DNA of 64,000 nt, taken from contig JACDQD010000102.1 in the NCBI GenBank assembly GCA_019843655.1, positions 5,155,501 through 5,219,500 of the forward strand, given 5' to 3'. A program made the position numbers and the translations under genes. Under the pieces are notes generated by a model that made no database searches, was not told the DNA's origin, and saw only the letters and a list, made by a program, of their open reading frames with translations. Shown here piece by piece: positions 12,626-26,015 of the stretch (the first letter of the stretch is position 1; each line of letters begins with the position of its first letter). The stretch is from Lethocerus indicus. Its lineage: Eukaryota > Arthropoda > Insecta > Hemiptera > Belostomatidae.

Positions 12626-14539
12626 GATGAGAACAATTGCCTTAATTGAACATAGGTTTTAGTTGGATTTTAGAGAGAAAATAGGATATTAAATGTGAGA
12701 AAGAATTTCGTCGATATTCGTGTATATATTTATTTATTTATATAAAAAAAGAAAGATTTGGATCAGGGCCTTGTCAGTTTGCGTCCGGGGAAAAGCACGT
12801 CGAACTTATCTGGAACATGATATCCGCTTTGACAGGGCGGTCGATAGGCTTACAGAGCAGAGGACGGAGTGGAGTTCGGTATTATACTATGCTCTGCGCA
12901 GGCGAAAGTAAATACTGCGATAGCTACGAATACCTTACCTTTCTTTAATAACTTTATTTTTGAATTTTTTGTATATACTATGTAATGTTATCAATGTTGA
13001 TTGCAGTCACTGGAATAATTCACCATAGAAAGAATGTTTGATGGTCACGACGGTGTTAGTTTCTTATCAGTTATAAACGTTCATTTTTAGCCAGTAGATG
13101 TCACCGGCCGCTTCTGTTTATTTAGACCTAGATCGGTAATTCTTATAGGAAGGCAAAAAATTTCCCAAAACGATAGAATTGTGTTTTGAATTTTCGCTCT
13201 GCCACTCGTTAGTTTCTTATCTGAACAAGTGCGCCGCCAGTAGACACTCGTCGGGTTATCTCGATATTATCTATACCGGGAATGCCTTTCAAATAAATAA
13301 AAGTAATCGCGGATCACGCAGAACGGCACGTTTCTTACACAATTAGGCATTTATCATTAGGACGTCATCGAACTGCCCAACGCGACGTCATCTTCCTATC
13401 TCCGTTCATTGACTCTGATGTCACCGTTACCGGTTCATATCCACCTTACTTAATATATATTACTGGTGTATGCTTTTTGCATCCTCTGCTTTAATATTAG
13501 GAAATACGCACAGAATTTTCATATTAGGAGCATTTTAGACTTCCGGATAAGTGGATGAAGAATATTGAGAGCAGACGATTGAAACATTTTTTTCATCCCA
13601 GAAATATTGTTTCCCTATAAGGGGTTTTGCGCACCTGAAACCGTTTAAATAAGGCGCTTAAATTGTGGAGGGGTTTTAAACAAAATAAAAAAAATATATT
13701 AAAAAGTCCCCAAATCACAAACCAAAAGTTACCCAACTGTGGAAAACTGACTGCTATTATACGCCATGAAAATCCAAAATAAACGCTCATTGCTCTTGGT
13801 AGTCATCTTATACTTAGCCAGAGGATTAGATGTTCAAACATCTATAGCAAAGTCGGTAGCATGTGCAAACCGAATTAAATTGATTGTATTTCCCTTTTCA
13901 ATCTGCCACTTTGTTGTTTGGCACGGCGGTAAACCGCTGACTCCATAAAGCGGGAGAACCTACGACGTCAGAGCTTTTACGTCAGCCCGGTCTAAATAAC
14001 AAAACATTTCCCGCTCAAAGTTTAGAGCTCCCCCAATTTCCCAAGCGCTTTTTATCTTTAAAGCCACGTCATCCAGGGGATGAGCGAAAACAATCGTGAA
14101 GAATCGCGCCCTCGGTGGTGCTTGAAGGGTGGTAGTGGTAATGGGCGCCAGATTATATTTAGTGAATGCAATGGTATTTGCCGATCCCTGGTTGCTTATT
14201 GTGCAGTAATATCCGTCGTCAGTGTTTTGATCGTTCGCTCAGCGATAACCTACATACAAAAGTGTATTTAATTTAGGTCACGTACATCAAGCGGATAGCC
14301 AGGATTTTTAACGACCTTTGTTACATATACATCCCCAGTACTGCGTACTATTCGTAACTATTTATTCGTACATTAGTATACAAATCGGCAGTTATAAAAA
14401 AGAGAAAGTAATCTTGAAGGCAAACATCTTTCCGGTGCCAACATTTATTATTTATTTTACATAATTCTAATGCTTTTTAATTGTTGTTACTTATCTGTTT
14501 TCTAAGCATCCTTGACTGGTTGACCATTACGAAATCCAG
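12626..14539. other. Putative intronic sequence
   Basis: No exon is recognised. A CTCF-like motif is listed separately. Confidence 0.55.
13091..13104 (+). promoter_or_regulatory. CTCF-like motif
   Basis: CCAGTAGATGTCAC agrees with the long CTCF consensus CCASYAGRKGGCRS at 13 of 14 positions. Occupancy is unknown. Confidence 0.3.
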
Positions 14540-15015
14540 TCATTGCTAGTGGCAATGGCGAAACCCGAGAAAGACGGTAATTCTCTATATTTTTGCTGCG
14601 GTTTTAAAATTACGGTTGCTTTTCCTCTCCCGGGGTGGTTGCTGGGAACGAAAACACCCTCAATCAGTTATCAGTCTTTCGGTCCAGAAACGATCCTCCC
14701 TGCAATGGTCTCTCTGCACCAGAGAGCACAGAGTCTTCAGTCTCAAAAAAAAATAAAATGAAATGGAGCGCTCGGGTGAGAGCGGAGGCAGGTGGAATTG
14801 CCCCATCGCCGCATAACATTCCTCGAGTCCACTTCGGTAAGGGAGACGGAGAGTGGACGTACCATCGAAGGAATAGAGGAGCGCGAGCGGGACGGAGATA
14901 GAAGAAAAGTGTCGGACACTTGCGGTGAAGTCTACACCTGCTCGCAGCCTTCCCATAATACAACTACACCTGTCCGTCGCCGCTCGGTACCAACTCGGAT
15001 AATTACCCGCTGCCG
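14540..15015. promoter_or_regulatory. GC-rich island with donor-like sequences, possible promoter or leader
   Basis: This is one of the longer islands, with many short overlapping open frames on both strands. It contains good donor-like sequences CGG|GTGAGA (about 14773) and TTCG|GTAAGG (about 14836) on the + strand, so an alternative non-coding first exon is conceivable. No conserved protein is seen. Confidence 0.33.
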
Positions 15016-15403
15016 ATAAATGAAAAACTTAGAACCGCCAGGATTTCAACTTGAAAAGAACCGAACAATTTTTGTGCCCCGCTCATCTTATGATCCGAAG
15101 AAAAAATTCTCGCATCCTTTACCTCTTCGGTGCCTTGTTTGGTCCCGAGGTGTGTTTCAAAGAATATTTTATATTTCAAGACTATTATTTCAGGGGTTTT
15201 CACACAGTTTGTTTAATCCGATAAACCGTAATGAAAGGTCAATTAAATGCATTCAATTTGAATGTGTAGTCATATACTTACTAACATTAGACAGTATTAG
15301 ATAGTTAAACACTGACAGGAGACACCCAACAGCAGATATGGCCGCTGATAACACGAGACAATTGATAACCGTAATCAAGTATTTTTTATAATAGGTTTTA
15401 GAT

Positions 15404-15448
15404 TATGTTCTTATGAAAATAAGAACATATAATCACATATATATGTGA
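15404..15448. repeat. 11-bp hairpin with GAAA loop followed by a 16-bp palindrome
   Basis: TATGTTCTTAT (15404-15414) pairs perfectly with ATAAGAACATA (15419-15429) across the tetraloop GAAA. After three bases comes the perfect palindrome TCACATATATATGTGA (15433-15448). GAAA is a stable GNRA loop if transcribed from the + strand. No function can be assigned. Confidence 0.6.
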
Positions 15449-16289
15449 ATAAGGCGGAATTAATACTTCGCGGCTGCGTTTTCGCGGAATTGTTTCTTCG
15501 AATTTATTCAATAACTGGAACTGAATATTCTTTCCGCATTTTTATGTCAATACCCTTTTTATTACTGATTATTATTGTGTTATTGGAGGTGGCGGCCGTC
15601 ATACGTATAGTATTATCAGTTACTCGAAAATCGTCTTCAGACAATGACCCTGAGTCAATTAAATAATTGAGTGTCAATTAAACTGAGCCTAGGTTACATT
15701 TAAAAGGTAAGTTGTACACAGCACCTGAACCCATTGTCGGCGTTATCTAAAGATGCCACTCAGATAACTAATTTCAGGCCACCTTGCTCCGTTCACTCAT
15801 TTCTCACCCAATCATTTACTTAAAAGTGTCTGAGCTTGATAGTGTGTGAAGGCTGCACTATTCATTTTGTAGAAATAAAGTGTAGCTGGCAACTGATTCT
15901 GCATATATTAATCCCGTATTAAATATGTCCACACTCTTTTTTTTCGCTGATTGATCTCAGAACATTTTGTAGGAATAGAATCTTTATTGCCAGAATTTGT
16001 AAATTGTAAAAGTTGCTTGCTCCGACAAATGTTCCATACACCCAGTGTGTTGTGGATAACCAAGAATGGGCAATATTAGCACTATTAATGTTAATGCTAC
16101 TAATGGAAGTAGCAAATTAATAATGAAAATATTAACACAATTAATTGATTAATGTTTTTGTAATGTACTTGAGAGGTAACCGCGTTAGATCGTTTTTGGT
16201 TTGCGTAAGTTCCCCCCCAGGATTCTGATTGGCTACGCGTAATGAATAATTGCCAACTTGTTACTTGATTAAAACACTGAGAAGGAGCG
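15449..16289. other. Putative intronic sequence
   Basis: A 73-codon frame at 15445-15666 encodes a hydrophobic segment but starts with GTG and is probably chance. Low-complexity ATTAAT sequence lies at 16070-16150. Confidence 0.5.
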
Positions 16290-16620
16290 GTCGTTAGCGC
16301 TTGGAGGGGTCCGCGGCCGCCGGGTAATGCAAAATTTCACCGGGAGAACGTCATTAATTCAGGGGGGTCCCGACCGAGTCCACTCTCTTGCCCCCTTCGC
16401 GACTCTAATGGGTTTTTGTTTTGCCGAGCACCTGCTCCTTTATAAATTATTAATAAAATTTGGCCCCCGGACAGGAAGCACGGGACGCGTGCCGGCGTAC
16501 GCGTTCGAAATTTGGCCCTCGTTTGCGTTTCCGGTCGCGCGTCCGTTACGGTCGTACGGCCGCCTGTGTTTTGAGTGATAATACGGTTACCGGACTCAGA
16601 CTCGAACCGGTTTTCTAAGT
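16290..16620. promoter_or_regulatory. CpG-rich island
   Basis: Dense CpG (GCGGCCGCC, GACGCGTGCCGG, GGTCGCGCGTCCG), one CACCTG E-box and an ETS-like ACAGGAAG. It may be an enhancer or a weak promoter. No exon is recognisable. Confidence 0.35.
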
Positions 16621-19600
16621 AAATACCCGCATATCTAACTCGGTTCGGGCATGCTCCTCAGCACCGGTTCAGGTTCCAGGTGTTCGACCACCGACCTTGT
16701 GTTAACGTCAGTTACGAAGATAGGCGGAGGATAGATATAGTGAGGCATTCTTAACGTTGGATCACCTCTACGCGATTCCATTCTTTGAATCTCCCATTTA
16801 TAGTGCTTTTCAGCATGTTTACGTATAGAAAAATGGTATGAGTAAATGTATGAAATCTGTTGAGAGTCAAGTATTGCTCCCAACACTTCGAGATCGTTTT
16901 TTTGCAATTTAATCTGAACTGAAGTAATATTTAAGATGTTCAAAAGGTTATAAATATATATGATGTTATTTTTTAAATAAACTAAGTAATACAACCTCCC
17001 ATTGTTATTGAATAATATCTCCCGATTATTTTAAAGAATTTTTAATTAAATTACAAATACTTCATCATACTCAACACTAGAGTTGCAAGATTTTATTCGC
17101 AATGCTTTATCAACAATGGTCTGTTTTATGGTTCTTTTTTGTGGGGAACCGCCATTTCCACTTTTTTTTCGATATCTTGTATTAGATAATTATGCCTGCT
17201 AATAGTCCCGTATTCGACTTCTAGTGGCCGAGGAGCTCGTCATGATTTGATTGATCGGTTGAAATTCGGAGGGGCTCCTGGCTGCTTCATAAAATAAAAA
17301 TTCCTCCAGTCAATCCAAACATCGTTAGGGTCATCCGCAATTAGGATTGGCCGAGTGAATCGGTTTGGATCTGTGCAACCACAAACCCCCTTCCCTCTTC
17401 TTTCCCAATTTCATGGGCTAAGGAGGCAGAGTGGGCCACAGGAAAATCTCTCGAAGGGGAACCTCTTGAATTCGAATGGCCCAGACGTGAACTGATTAAT
17501 TTTAACAGAATCTAATCAGAGTAGGAATTGAGAATTGGGTCGTCGATTTCGAACCTGATAAGAATAAAAGTGTACTACTCTACTGATTTTCACTTTGCTT
17601 AGTACAACAGTGTATAGCGTGTTATAAATCGTACAGAATTCGTATTTAAATGGATGAAATTTATATTATGCTGGATCCGGAAATTATATTCTGCCGGATC
17701 GTTCACTGAAATGTATTTTTCAATAGCAATAGTGTTTATGCGATGTGCACAACACCTGTCTTTATCAGCTTTTCGATCGCTTTTGTGCGTGTGTTGGAAA
17801 AGTGTTGGTTCCTGTGGCCTTGTACGCTTGGCACCATTAGTGTGCCACTTAATTTTTATTTCAAAGTTGCCGCCATTATAGTTAATATGAAGTTGAGTAG
17901 TGTTATTAAAACTATAAGGGTAGTTCAGCCTAAGTGAAATTCATCGTAATTATCTCTATTATCCGGCACAGCTACAGGTGTCCGGCATTTGCAAAATGAA
18001 ATTAAGAATTTATTGTTTCTTTGATGGGTCATTAATTGTACTGTTGCAGGCGTTGAAGGATTACCTCTCTGGTAGAGACAATCGGAATTTTTAAAAAAAA
18101 CTACAGTCTTCTGAGGTTGTAATTGATTAATGTCGTTGACAAATGGAAAGGTTGTTTTCTTGATGTGTTAAAATATATCGGAAGTATGTAATATAATCTC
18201 CTGTCCGATTTTAGCCCTCGGTTCTAATCGTAGCCTTAAAATAATATTTTAAATTATTATTATATTTCATTTACCTTTAACACGTTAACAGCAGAAATTT
18301 AACACGTGTTTATTTAATCTTTCAGATTGACATCTCTCGTCCCCAATTTTTTTCTACTTTTTTCGACTTTCTTATTTCAAAACCTGTGTTTTGTTCAGGG
18401 AAGATTTTTTGTCATGGTATTAGATTGCAGGAATCATTGCAACGGAGAAGGTATCGCATTTGTTCTGAGGCAGAATTCCGGCTTCCTTTTGTTGGGAAAG
18501 CCATATTCGTCCCTCTCTGGGCAGGGTTTTTTCATTGTATGGCACGAAGAACAACTCTGTCGTATCTGACAGAATAAAATTATTTCACGATAAGAGTAAT
18601 GGATCCCAGGATATGCCCTATAATTGAATTGTCACTGTATAAATTACAGTATTTTTAATTTCAAATATCTTAATTAATTAGTCTGAAACTATATGTTAAA
18701 TTAGTTCTTGACCCTCTCTTAGCGCGTTAAACCCAAGAGACAAGATTTTGACAATTGCAAAAATATGAGGAAAATCAAAGGTGGGTGTGGAGCAATCTAG
18801 TAATCCTAGCCTATTAAGGCTTCTGCCGGGACTCGGTCCTCGGTGTAAGTAGTAAGTGAATAGTGCAAGTAGAAATATAAAACGCATTGAAGACAGGGTG
18901 TTAGGCTTCAAAGGCCAAGTACATTACTCTGTATTAAACTTTCTCCAGGGTTTAACGAGATATAAACTGTATAAAACATTGTGTTACTCATGCATTATGA
19001 AATCTTGTAGGGACTTTGGGCGACTGAACTAACTCCTGCGTAATATCGTTCATTGTAAAACCCTACTCCAATATAATGTACAGCAAAATACTATGTTCCC
19101 TGATGTTTATAGTTTTGATCGGGCGCTGAATATCACGTTTTCAGTTTGTAATGAACTACGAATGATTGTGTTATTATTTTTATGTGGAGAGGGAGGGATG
19201 AGGGCGGGCCCTGGTGTGGGGTTTCCTCTGTAGAGCCCCTTTCTTAGTGCCGGCCACCCGTGACCACTTTCCCACACACACTCCAACGACTCCCCCGTTT
19301 CACTCGAGTTTTTACTTTTCTCCTCGTATGAGTCTGTTCATTGCACTGGTTGCATTTTATTTTTTCCCACTAAGCCACCGTCCAGTAACTGGATATTTTC
19401 TACTGGAAACCACAGTAACGCCCATGAGAATTACCTCGGTTTTGCATATGACATAGAGACATTGGAATTGTTAGCCTCGTGCGCTATCTTTTTCTGTTGC
19501 CTCTCTGCAGCCGTATAAGTCTTATTGACTCATGCAATGTTCTTCGCATTTAACTTGAGCAATTGTCTTCAGCATTCCGTCAGTAATATCGTGAGTTACA

Positions 19601-20921
19601 GTATCGTGGCATCATATTAGGGCTGGTTCTTTTTAATTTAAGTTTGGTTAATGAAACAGTTTGGCCTCATTATTCTATTCAGTTAATCCTGGAGTATTGC
19701 AATGACAAGCAAGGTATGAATTTATAATTTGAACGCTCTCTAAGCTCCTAATAATTTAATTAATTGTGTCTACATAAGAACATTATAGTTTTTGTTATAC
19801 AGTGTTTTTTTCATTATGACGATGATGTCAACGTCTGGGCACATTGTTAAGTGGGTAATGTAACTGGGCCTCGAAATGAAAGTATTTAATTGTTTGCGCG
19901 GAAACGTCAAAAACACCGTTCGTTCAAATAACGGACAAAATGATATATTCAGTTTGCAGATAGTTGTGTTATCAAAAAATATAAATTCTTGTGAGTTTCT
20001 TCACAATTTCATCAGTGAAATCGAGAAATAGTGAATTTGTCTAGATTGCTTGGCACCGCAGCTTATAAAGAGATGATATTTCATTGTTGATTAATGCCCA
20101 CTTAGACAGGAGATTTGTACTATTGAAATACAATATTATTGATTGAGATGTCTGGTCGATTGCGTAACATTTCTATTAGTATTAGTCAGTGGCGTCAGTA
20201 TTTCAATATTTATTCAATTACTGAAGATAGTATTGAATAACCGGGTATTTCCCTCCAATTATGGGGCTGAAATTGATTTTTAATGACGTAGAAGAAGTAC
20301 AAGATCTGTAAACTCCAGAGGAGTTGGGAATGAAACTGAATTTGTCATGTATATACCAATTATTCAATGGTATGTTACGTGTACGTATATATAAACTGTT
20401 GATTGAACGGTCAGCTCAAAGTTTAGAATGTTCTCAATCTGTGCCCTACTTTTGCAGGTAGCACATCAGGTACATTGGGTTCACCCTACAAGTGTGTTAT
20501 GGTCGAACAGGTGTTCTAGAGTGAATGCATTTTTGACCCAATACATTCTTTGTGCCGGCTTAGTTCTTACTCTGTGTACGGGGACGATGCGGAAATATAC
20601 ATTTTAGGATACGGGGTTTATTTTCTTTTAAAAGTTGTGTGGAATATAATATGGTTTTCAACTGACAACTTGACCAGATCTTTATACACTAAGGCTATAA
20701 TGAAAAATGGATACTTCTGTTTTGAATTTGGAGGAACCAAAATTATTGGACTTAAAAAAAAATTGAAAAGCGTGCAAAATAAGATTTGTATAAATTGAAC
20801 TTTACGGATTAAAGAATAACTTCGGTGAGAGATCTTGGACTTGGCAATATATTTCAATATGAAGAAAGGGAGCAGTAAGTAACTTGAGAAGTTTGGAACA
20901 CCCCCAATTTATGTTACTTTA
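16621..20921. other. Putative intronic sequence
   Basis: AT-rich. A pyrimidine tract with CAG|GTAGCA at about 20456 is a weak splice-site pair. AACACGTGTT lies at 18301-18310. No exon is supported. Confidence 0.5.
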
Positions 20922-20968
20922 ACTTGCCTTTCTGCCTCCCTTGTTATTTCTTTGTTGAAGGTAAGACT
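20922..20968 (+). other. Weaker candidate recursive splice site (site 2)
   Basis: A long pyrimidine-rich run from about 20928 (CTTGCCTTTCTGCCTCCC, then TTGTTATTTCTTTG) ends in AAG at 20960 and meets GTAAGACTC. A TTTAAC branch-point-like sequence precedes the run. AAG is a weaker acceptor than CAG, and no strong downstream donor follows within 60 nt, so this is less secure than the other three sites. Confidence 0.3.
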
Positions 20969-21596
20969 CGGAAAACGAAATAAAGTGTGTAAAGAAATTG
21001 ACAATTCCAAATATTTGTCCAGTTGCCTGCAGGAAGGTTAATTGTATTCTGCAAGTTTGTCGTCTGGCGAATAGTCTGATATGCGATTAGCTACTGCGAG
21101 GAAATGAATGGGAAAACTCTGTTATTATTTCAGAATTATCAGCGGTTGAACTGGTTGATAGGCATCTGGCAATCTTTTCGTAGTTGCCTCTGTCTGACCT
21201 TTGGGTATCTCGCCGTTCGAGCGAAGCCGATAGTCAGCCGTCTTTCATCTTATAAACTATAATCGGTCCAAGAATTTAATTATTTCAGATTATTTGCTCG
21301 ACCAGTCGGGATTTCTGAACTGTTCTGAACTTCACCAATAAATTACTCGTTTGTTATGTCTGTGTTTTAAATATCTTCTGGAAGTTCAATAATCAAATTA
21401 ATTTGAATGTTCTAGTTGGAATAAATTCTATACTTTGGCACTTTGTTACTTCAAAATTACAAGTTTCTTTCTGACTTTAAATATTAGTTTTATTGTTTAT
21501 CGCTTTATTGAATTGACTTATAATATAGAATGTATCAATGTCTGGATTGTCATAAAAGAACTAAATGTTTAAACCTTTAACTGATGGATTGTTTTG

Positions 21597-22035
21597 TAAC
21601 AGATAACACTGTTACAGGCCGCCTAATCCCTTCTAAATCACGTTCGGCATGCTGCGGCCAAATGCCCCTTAAGCTCCAAGTTATAACTGGGCGAAGTTAG
21701 GGCCGACGAGGTCATCCCGGGGGGTCTTAAGATTGGAAGTCCAGTTTAATTTATTGTGGAGCGGCGCCGTGTGTGGCTTAATACGAGTTAATTGGGCTTC
21801 ACACCGCAGTTACTAGTGGGCTGAATTTCTCCGCCGTTCATGTTTCGTTCTCTCTCTCACGTTCCAAAACGGGTTATGTGAAATTTCATTCATCTAACGA
21901 CCGCTCATCTCCGCTCTATAACTGGCATTAAGTTATGCGAACTGTTCCGGGTATAATTTCGAGGAAGTAATAGCGATATTGAATAACGATACGGCCCATT
22001 CGCTATAATCCTGGACGGCGATGCGCGCGCTATTT
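21597..22035. promoter_or_regulatory. Non-coding island with dyad and OTX-type sites
   Basis: It opens with the dyad GTAACAG-ATAACA-CTGTTAC... arms at 21597-21603 and 21609-21615 (the arms are perfect; the spacer is 5 bp). TAATCC, the OTX/bicoid-class core, occurs at 21624-21629 and 22006-22011. No coding frame is present. Confidence 0.33.
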
Positions 22036-23999
22036 GCGTACTAATATATTTTATAATTCATAAACGTGTAATGGAGTATTAAATTAACGTATGACTGGCT
22101 TTTAAACTGCTGTGGTACTGGAAAATGATTGCCGTAGTTAGTGCTGTACAAGTAAGAGCAGTTTCATGAGATAATGGATTATGCATTACTAATGTTTATT
22201 ATTTAAAAAGCTTTCGCTATTATGCCACACGTTTATTCGATATACGAAATAAAATGTGTGTATTGATTTGAAAGTAAGATCCTTCCTTTCTACTTAAATT
22301 TTTATTTCATATCCACAATGGCGAACGATCCCTGTTATGGCGATACTCTCCTTTCCATGAATTATGCGATTGAATTAGTTAGTAATCAGCGGGTCTCAAT
22401 CCTCGCAACTCGATTTTAGTTTGTGATTTGTTACGTCCTTAGAAGAAATGCACCCACAAAAACCGCAGCCAGATACAGATAGCATAATCAACTAGAGGTT
22501 TGAAAATGCAGTTTTCACATTCAGAATTATGATCAACCAGAAAATGAACATTGGATCGCCATTTAGTTTCGCCAAAGGATCGACCAAAATTCGTTTCAGG
22601 CTTATAACTACATCCTAGAAAAAACATCTGGTAGCTTGTAATATTTAATGATTTTTTTTTATGTTCCGGAAGCTATTGTGCCCCGCCGAAATTATATGTA
22701 CTTTACATTATACGAAATTATAAATGCCCCATTGAAGAAGGGAATTAGACGGTTTGTGTTCACTGAACCTTTAAATTGGTTAAATCTTTTCGATTGGGCG
22801 CGACGTTCGTACGGAGACATGATTAATTAAGGATTTTTATCTCAGTCTGCGCATACGTATTATTTCTATAACATAAGTTGGTTTGCTGTAATGTAGGTAA
22901 CCAACACTATTGTAGGTAATAAATCGCTATATATCTTTCAGTGATAAGTACTATGTTGAGGGCCAGACAGTGGGCGATATTGTAGCAATGGGTATTACAA
23001 GGTTTTTGTACTGCTTCGGCTCTTGTCAAACTTTTCTCGCCAACTAACTACATGACAGCACAAGTCCTAACAAACTTATCAGATTAGTTACATAATCATG
23101 AATAATTTCACGATTTTTTACATTTCTGAAGTACAGCGTTCCCATGTGTCCACTACTTACCTTACTACTTAACGTGCACTTCATATTATGAAACAAGTAT
23201 TCTCTTCATACTGCGCACTCATATTTAATTTTATGCTTGTTAGAAAACTCAGTGGCGCCAAGGAGTCTGCGCGGACTCGTGTGGCATTTGCCTGTTTTGT
23301 GGCCGGATCGCTCTTGTTTGTTATATTTCCTTCCTTCATAAACAAGCCTGAGAAAATCCCCGAGCGCTCTTTCCTTAATGTGTTTGCGCTGTCGCGCGAC
23401 TCATGAGAACGACCAGAGGAAACGACCCTGTATCCCCTATTAGGTTGTATGACAATGTGTAAACTTTTGGACGAAAATCTGGCCAATGTCCTAAATTTTT
23501 TTCACAAATTTTCTCCTCGAACTTGAGTAAAATGATATTTATTTTTAAGGATTTTGATTGATGAAATCCTATTATCAGGCGAATACTGCTTCCCGATCTA
23601 TTATGACATCACATATTTAAGGGAATTCGGTCTCTTCTTTTTTCAATAATTAACTAAAATAAAATAAAAATGCTTATTCACCTAACGTGTCGAGTATGTC
23701 CGATAGATTTCTCTTGGAACGTAACGTGTTTAGTATTGAACACCTATAAAACATACATATATAAGTAAAGATAGCTCTTTGGTCTAATGACCATGCACAT
23801 CTATTTGTCCGTTGCAGTGAAGGCTGTCGCATTCAATTTATTTATTATCTTTTCTACATCTGAAAATATTTACAGAAATATTTTAACCCTATGAAGTTGT
23901 GGAGCGTTTCCAGAGCGCTTAGAAGCGGCCATAACATCTGAAGTCGAGAATATCCTGAAGAAACGAATCCTGAAACTGTAAAAAGGTTGTGGGTGTTCC
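22036..23999. other. Putative intronic sequence
   Basis: Nothing recognised. Confidence 0.55.
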
Positions 24000-24250
24000 T
24001 CGAAAATAGTCGTAAATCCGTCGGGTCTCAGGATAGACTGGGCGGTTTCGCGCTTCCAGTCCGTTTATCGGAGACAAATGCCGGTGAGGGAGGGACACGG
24101 AGGCGTGGCAGAGTGACGGGAGGAAGTGGCCCCCGTGTAATGAATCTCCCATGTCACTGGCAGCCAGCCTGAGGTCACTAGCTCGACCCCGCAATTAAGA
24201 AGTGGCGGATTTACCAACGGAAAACACATTTATCCGGTCGTCCTCTGTCC
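24000..24250. promoter_or_regulatory. GC-richer block
   Basis: Moderately GC-rich, with no protein match. It overlaps the possible tRNA-like fragment at 24104-24194, so part of it may be repeat-derived rather than regulatory. Confidence 0.2.
24104..24194 (+). mobile_element. Possible tRNA-like fragment
   Basis: TGGCAGAGTGACGG (about 24107) matches a pol III A box, and GAGGTCACTAGCTCGACCCCGC (24171-24192) resembles the T-arm end of a tRNA-derived SINE. The spacing is longer than in a tRNA, so an insertion or chance must be allowed. Confidence 0.22.
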
Positions 24251-24639
24251 GCCTACTCGCTTGTGGGCCTAATATCAAACACGGACAATATAACCACCCT
24301 TTAGTTTCTTCTACTTTTAGTTTCTCTTTATGTTATTTATAATGTTTAGTTTATTCTCTACGCCCGCAACGTATACAAAACATATGTTTAAACTTACTAC
24401 TTCAACACTTGCTTTTGGTCCGTTATTTATAAGCTTTTTTTAATGGTAAGCAAGTACTGTAGTAAGAGAATATTTATGAGTAAAAGTTTTTGAGGTTTAG
24501 TAAATAGAGGACTTGGAAAGTTACTTTAAAACTACAATCGGTAGTCGAAGTATTAACTTTTGTCGTGGCAAACAGCCTGAGAATAATACATGAATATTAA
24601 CGCAAATAGTGATCAAATTCCCTCCCTGACCATCTTAAA

Positions 24640-24915
24640 TTTGGCGGATATTCATCGGACGATGATGGGACTTCCAAAGCGAGCGCTTGCGTATAAATCT
24701 CGGTCGGGCTAATTGTTGATTTAATTGAGGAATGGAGTCAATTGAATGAAGCCCGTTCAGTTCGTGTTTAGAGTGTGAGACACGGGCGACACATGTGGTC
24801 CTCGTGTCATTCACTGCCTCAATGAATCAGACCACCACGGGTCGGTGTCATCCCTGGAGGGGACCGAGGTCAAGTGGCCACTGCCCTCCCACTCGTCCCC
24901 TATAAACCTAGTCAC
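24640..24915. promoter_or_regulatory. Island with E-box and NK-type sites
   Basis: It contains the palindromic E-box CACATGTG (24790-24797) and TCAAGTGG (24870-24877), a match to the NK-2/tinman-class site. Homeodomain-type ATTTAATTGAG sequences lie near 24720. A TATAAATC near 24690 lacks an initiator at the right distance. Confidence 0.35.
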
Positions 24916-26015
24916 TAATTATTGTTCAACAATGCATCGGGTGTGGCTTCACAAAAACTGAATGTGACATTATTGTATTACCGACATAAAACCATTATTT
25001 TTAGTATGAACAAAGATAACACGCTATGCCTTGACGTCCTTAAACAACGCACGAATGTTCTCTTACATGTCTCCGCGCCATCAATCATTATCCTCCAGGG
25101 AAGCCAATAGTTCATTAATTCAAGTCGTGTCCAAAACAATCTTGAAGAGACAGGAATCGCACGAGTAATAATATCGACCACTCAGATATTGTTTTTAATA
25201 ATTCTGAATCAACACAGTAAATTTTAAACAACTCGTAAACTCTGCCAATGGTCACCGTCAATCATCATAGTTTTATTTCCTTTTTTTACCATGCCTCCCG
25301 CTTCTGTTAAAACACGTTAGACCGACCCGATATCGCGGGACAACAATTCACTGGGCTTTAGAAACGTTCATAATTTGGCGCGTGACGGAGGACGTTACTT
25401 GAACTGAAATGGTATCTCCCTTATCCCCGTTTATATTTGAGGTGACATTATCGGCTGTCTCTGCTGTTAAACAATAGAGTGCTCTTCGGCGTATGTGCCA
25501 TCGAATGATGAGAGCTCGTTAAAAACATTAATGCAGTTTGAATAGATGTTGTTCTTATCGGAGTGCGCTAATTTTACCGGAATTGAATTAGCTACTTTCC
25601 TCATATGTAATCACTACTCTCAGCGAGTCAAGTTCAAGAAATTCTTAATTTTGTCAGTATTCGTTATATGTCTTAACAGTTAAACATTTTTGGCATTGCT
25701 GAAAAAATTTCAAACTGTCATAGGTACACAAAATAATTCCGCTCCAAGGCTTTATTCTAGACCATAATATAGTACTTAGTAATATATCTTTATCCCCAAA
25801 TAAGACAAATTTACAATTACTTATTTTGAAACAGTTGCGTAGATAAAGGAGTGTATGTTTACCCATGAGCAATTGAGGTCGAATTGATTTTCGCCCAGTC
25901 ATAAAACTATAATGGCCGTACTAATTATAAAATATCAACATTATTCTGTTGCTCTCGTGGGTCATAATATAACCGAAATGAGATTTTACCAGGCGTTTTT
26001 GTAAATGTGTGCGGA

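Noticed and set aside
15445..15666. 73-codon hydrophobic frame resembling a small membrane protein
   Set aside because: It starts with GTG, which is not usable in a eukaryotic nuclear gene. It has no splice context, and a T-rich sequence readily yields hydrophobic residues.
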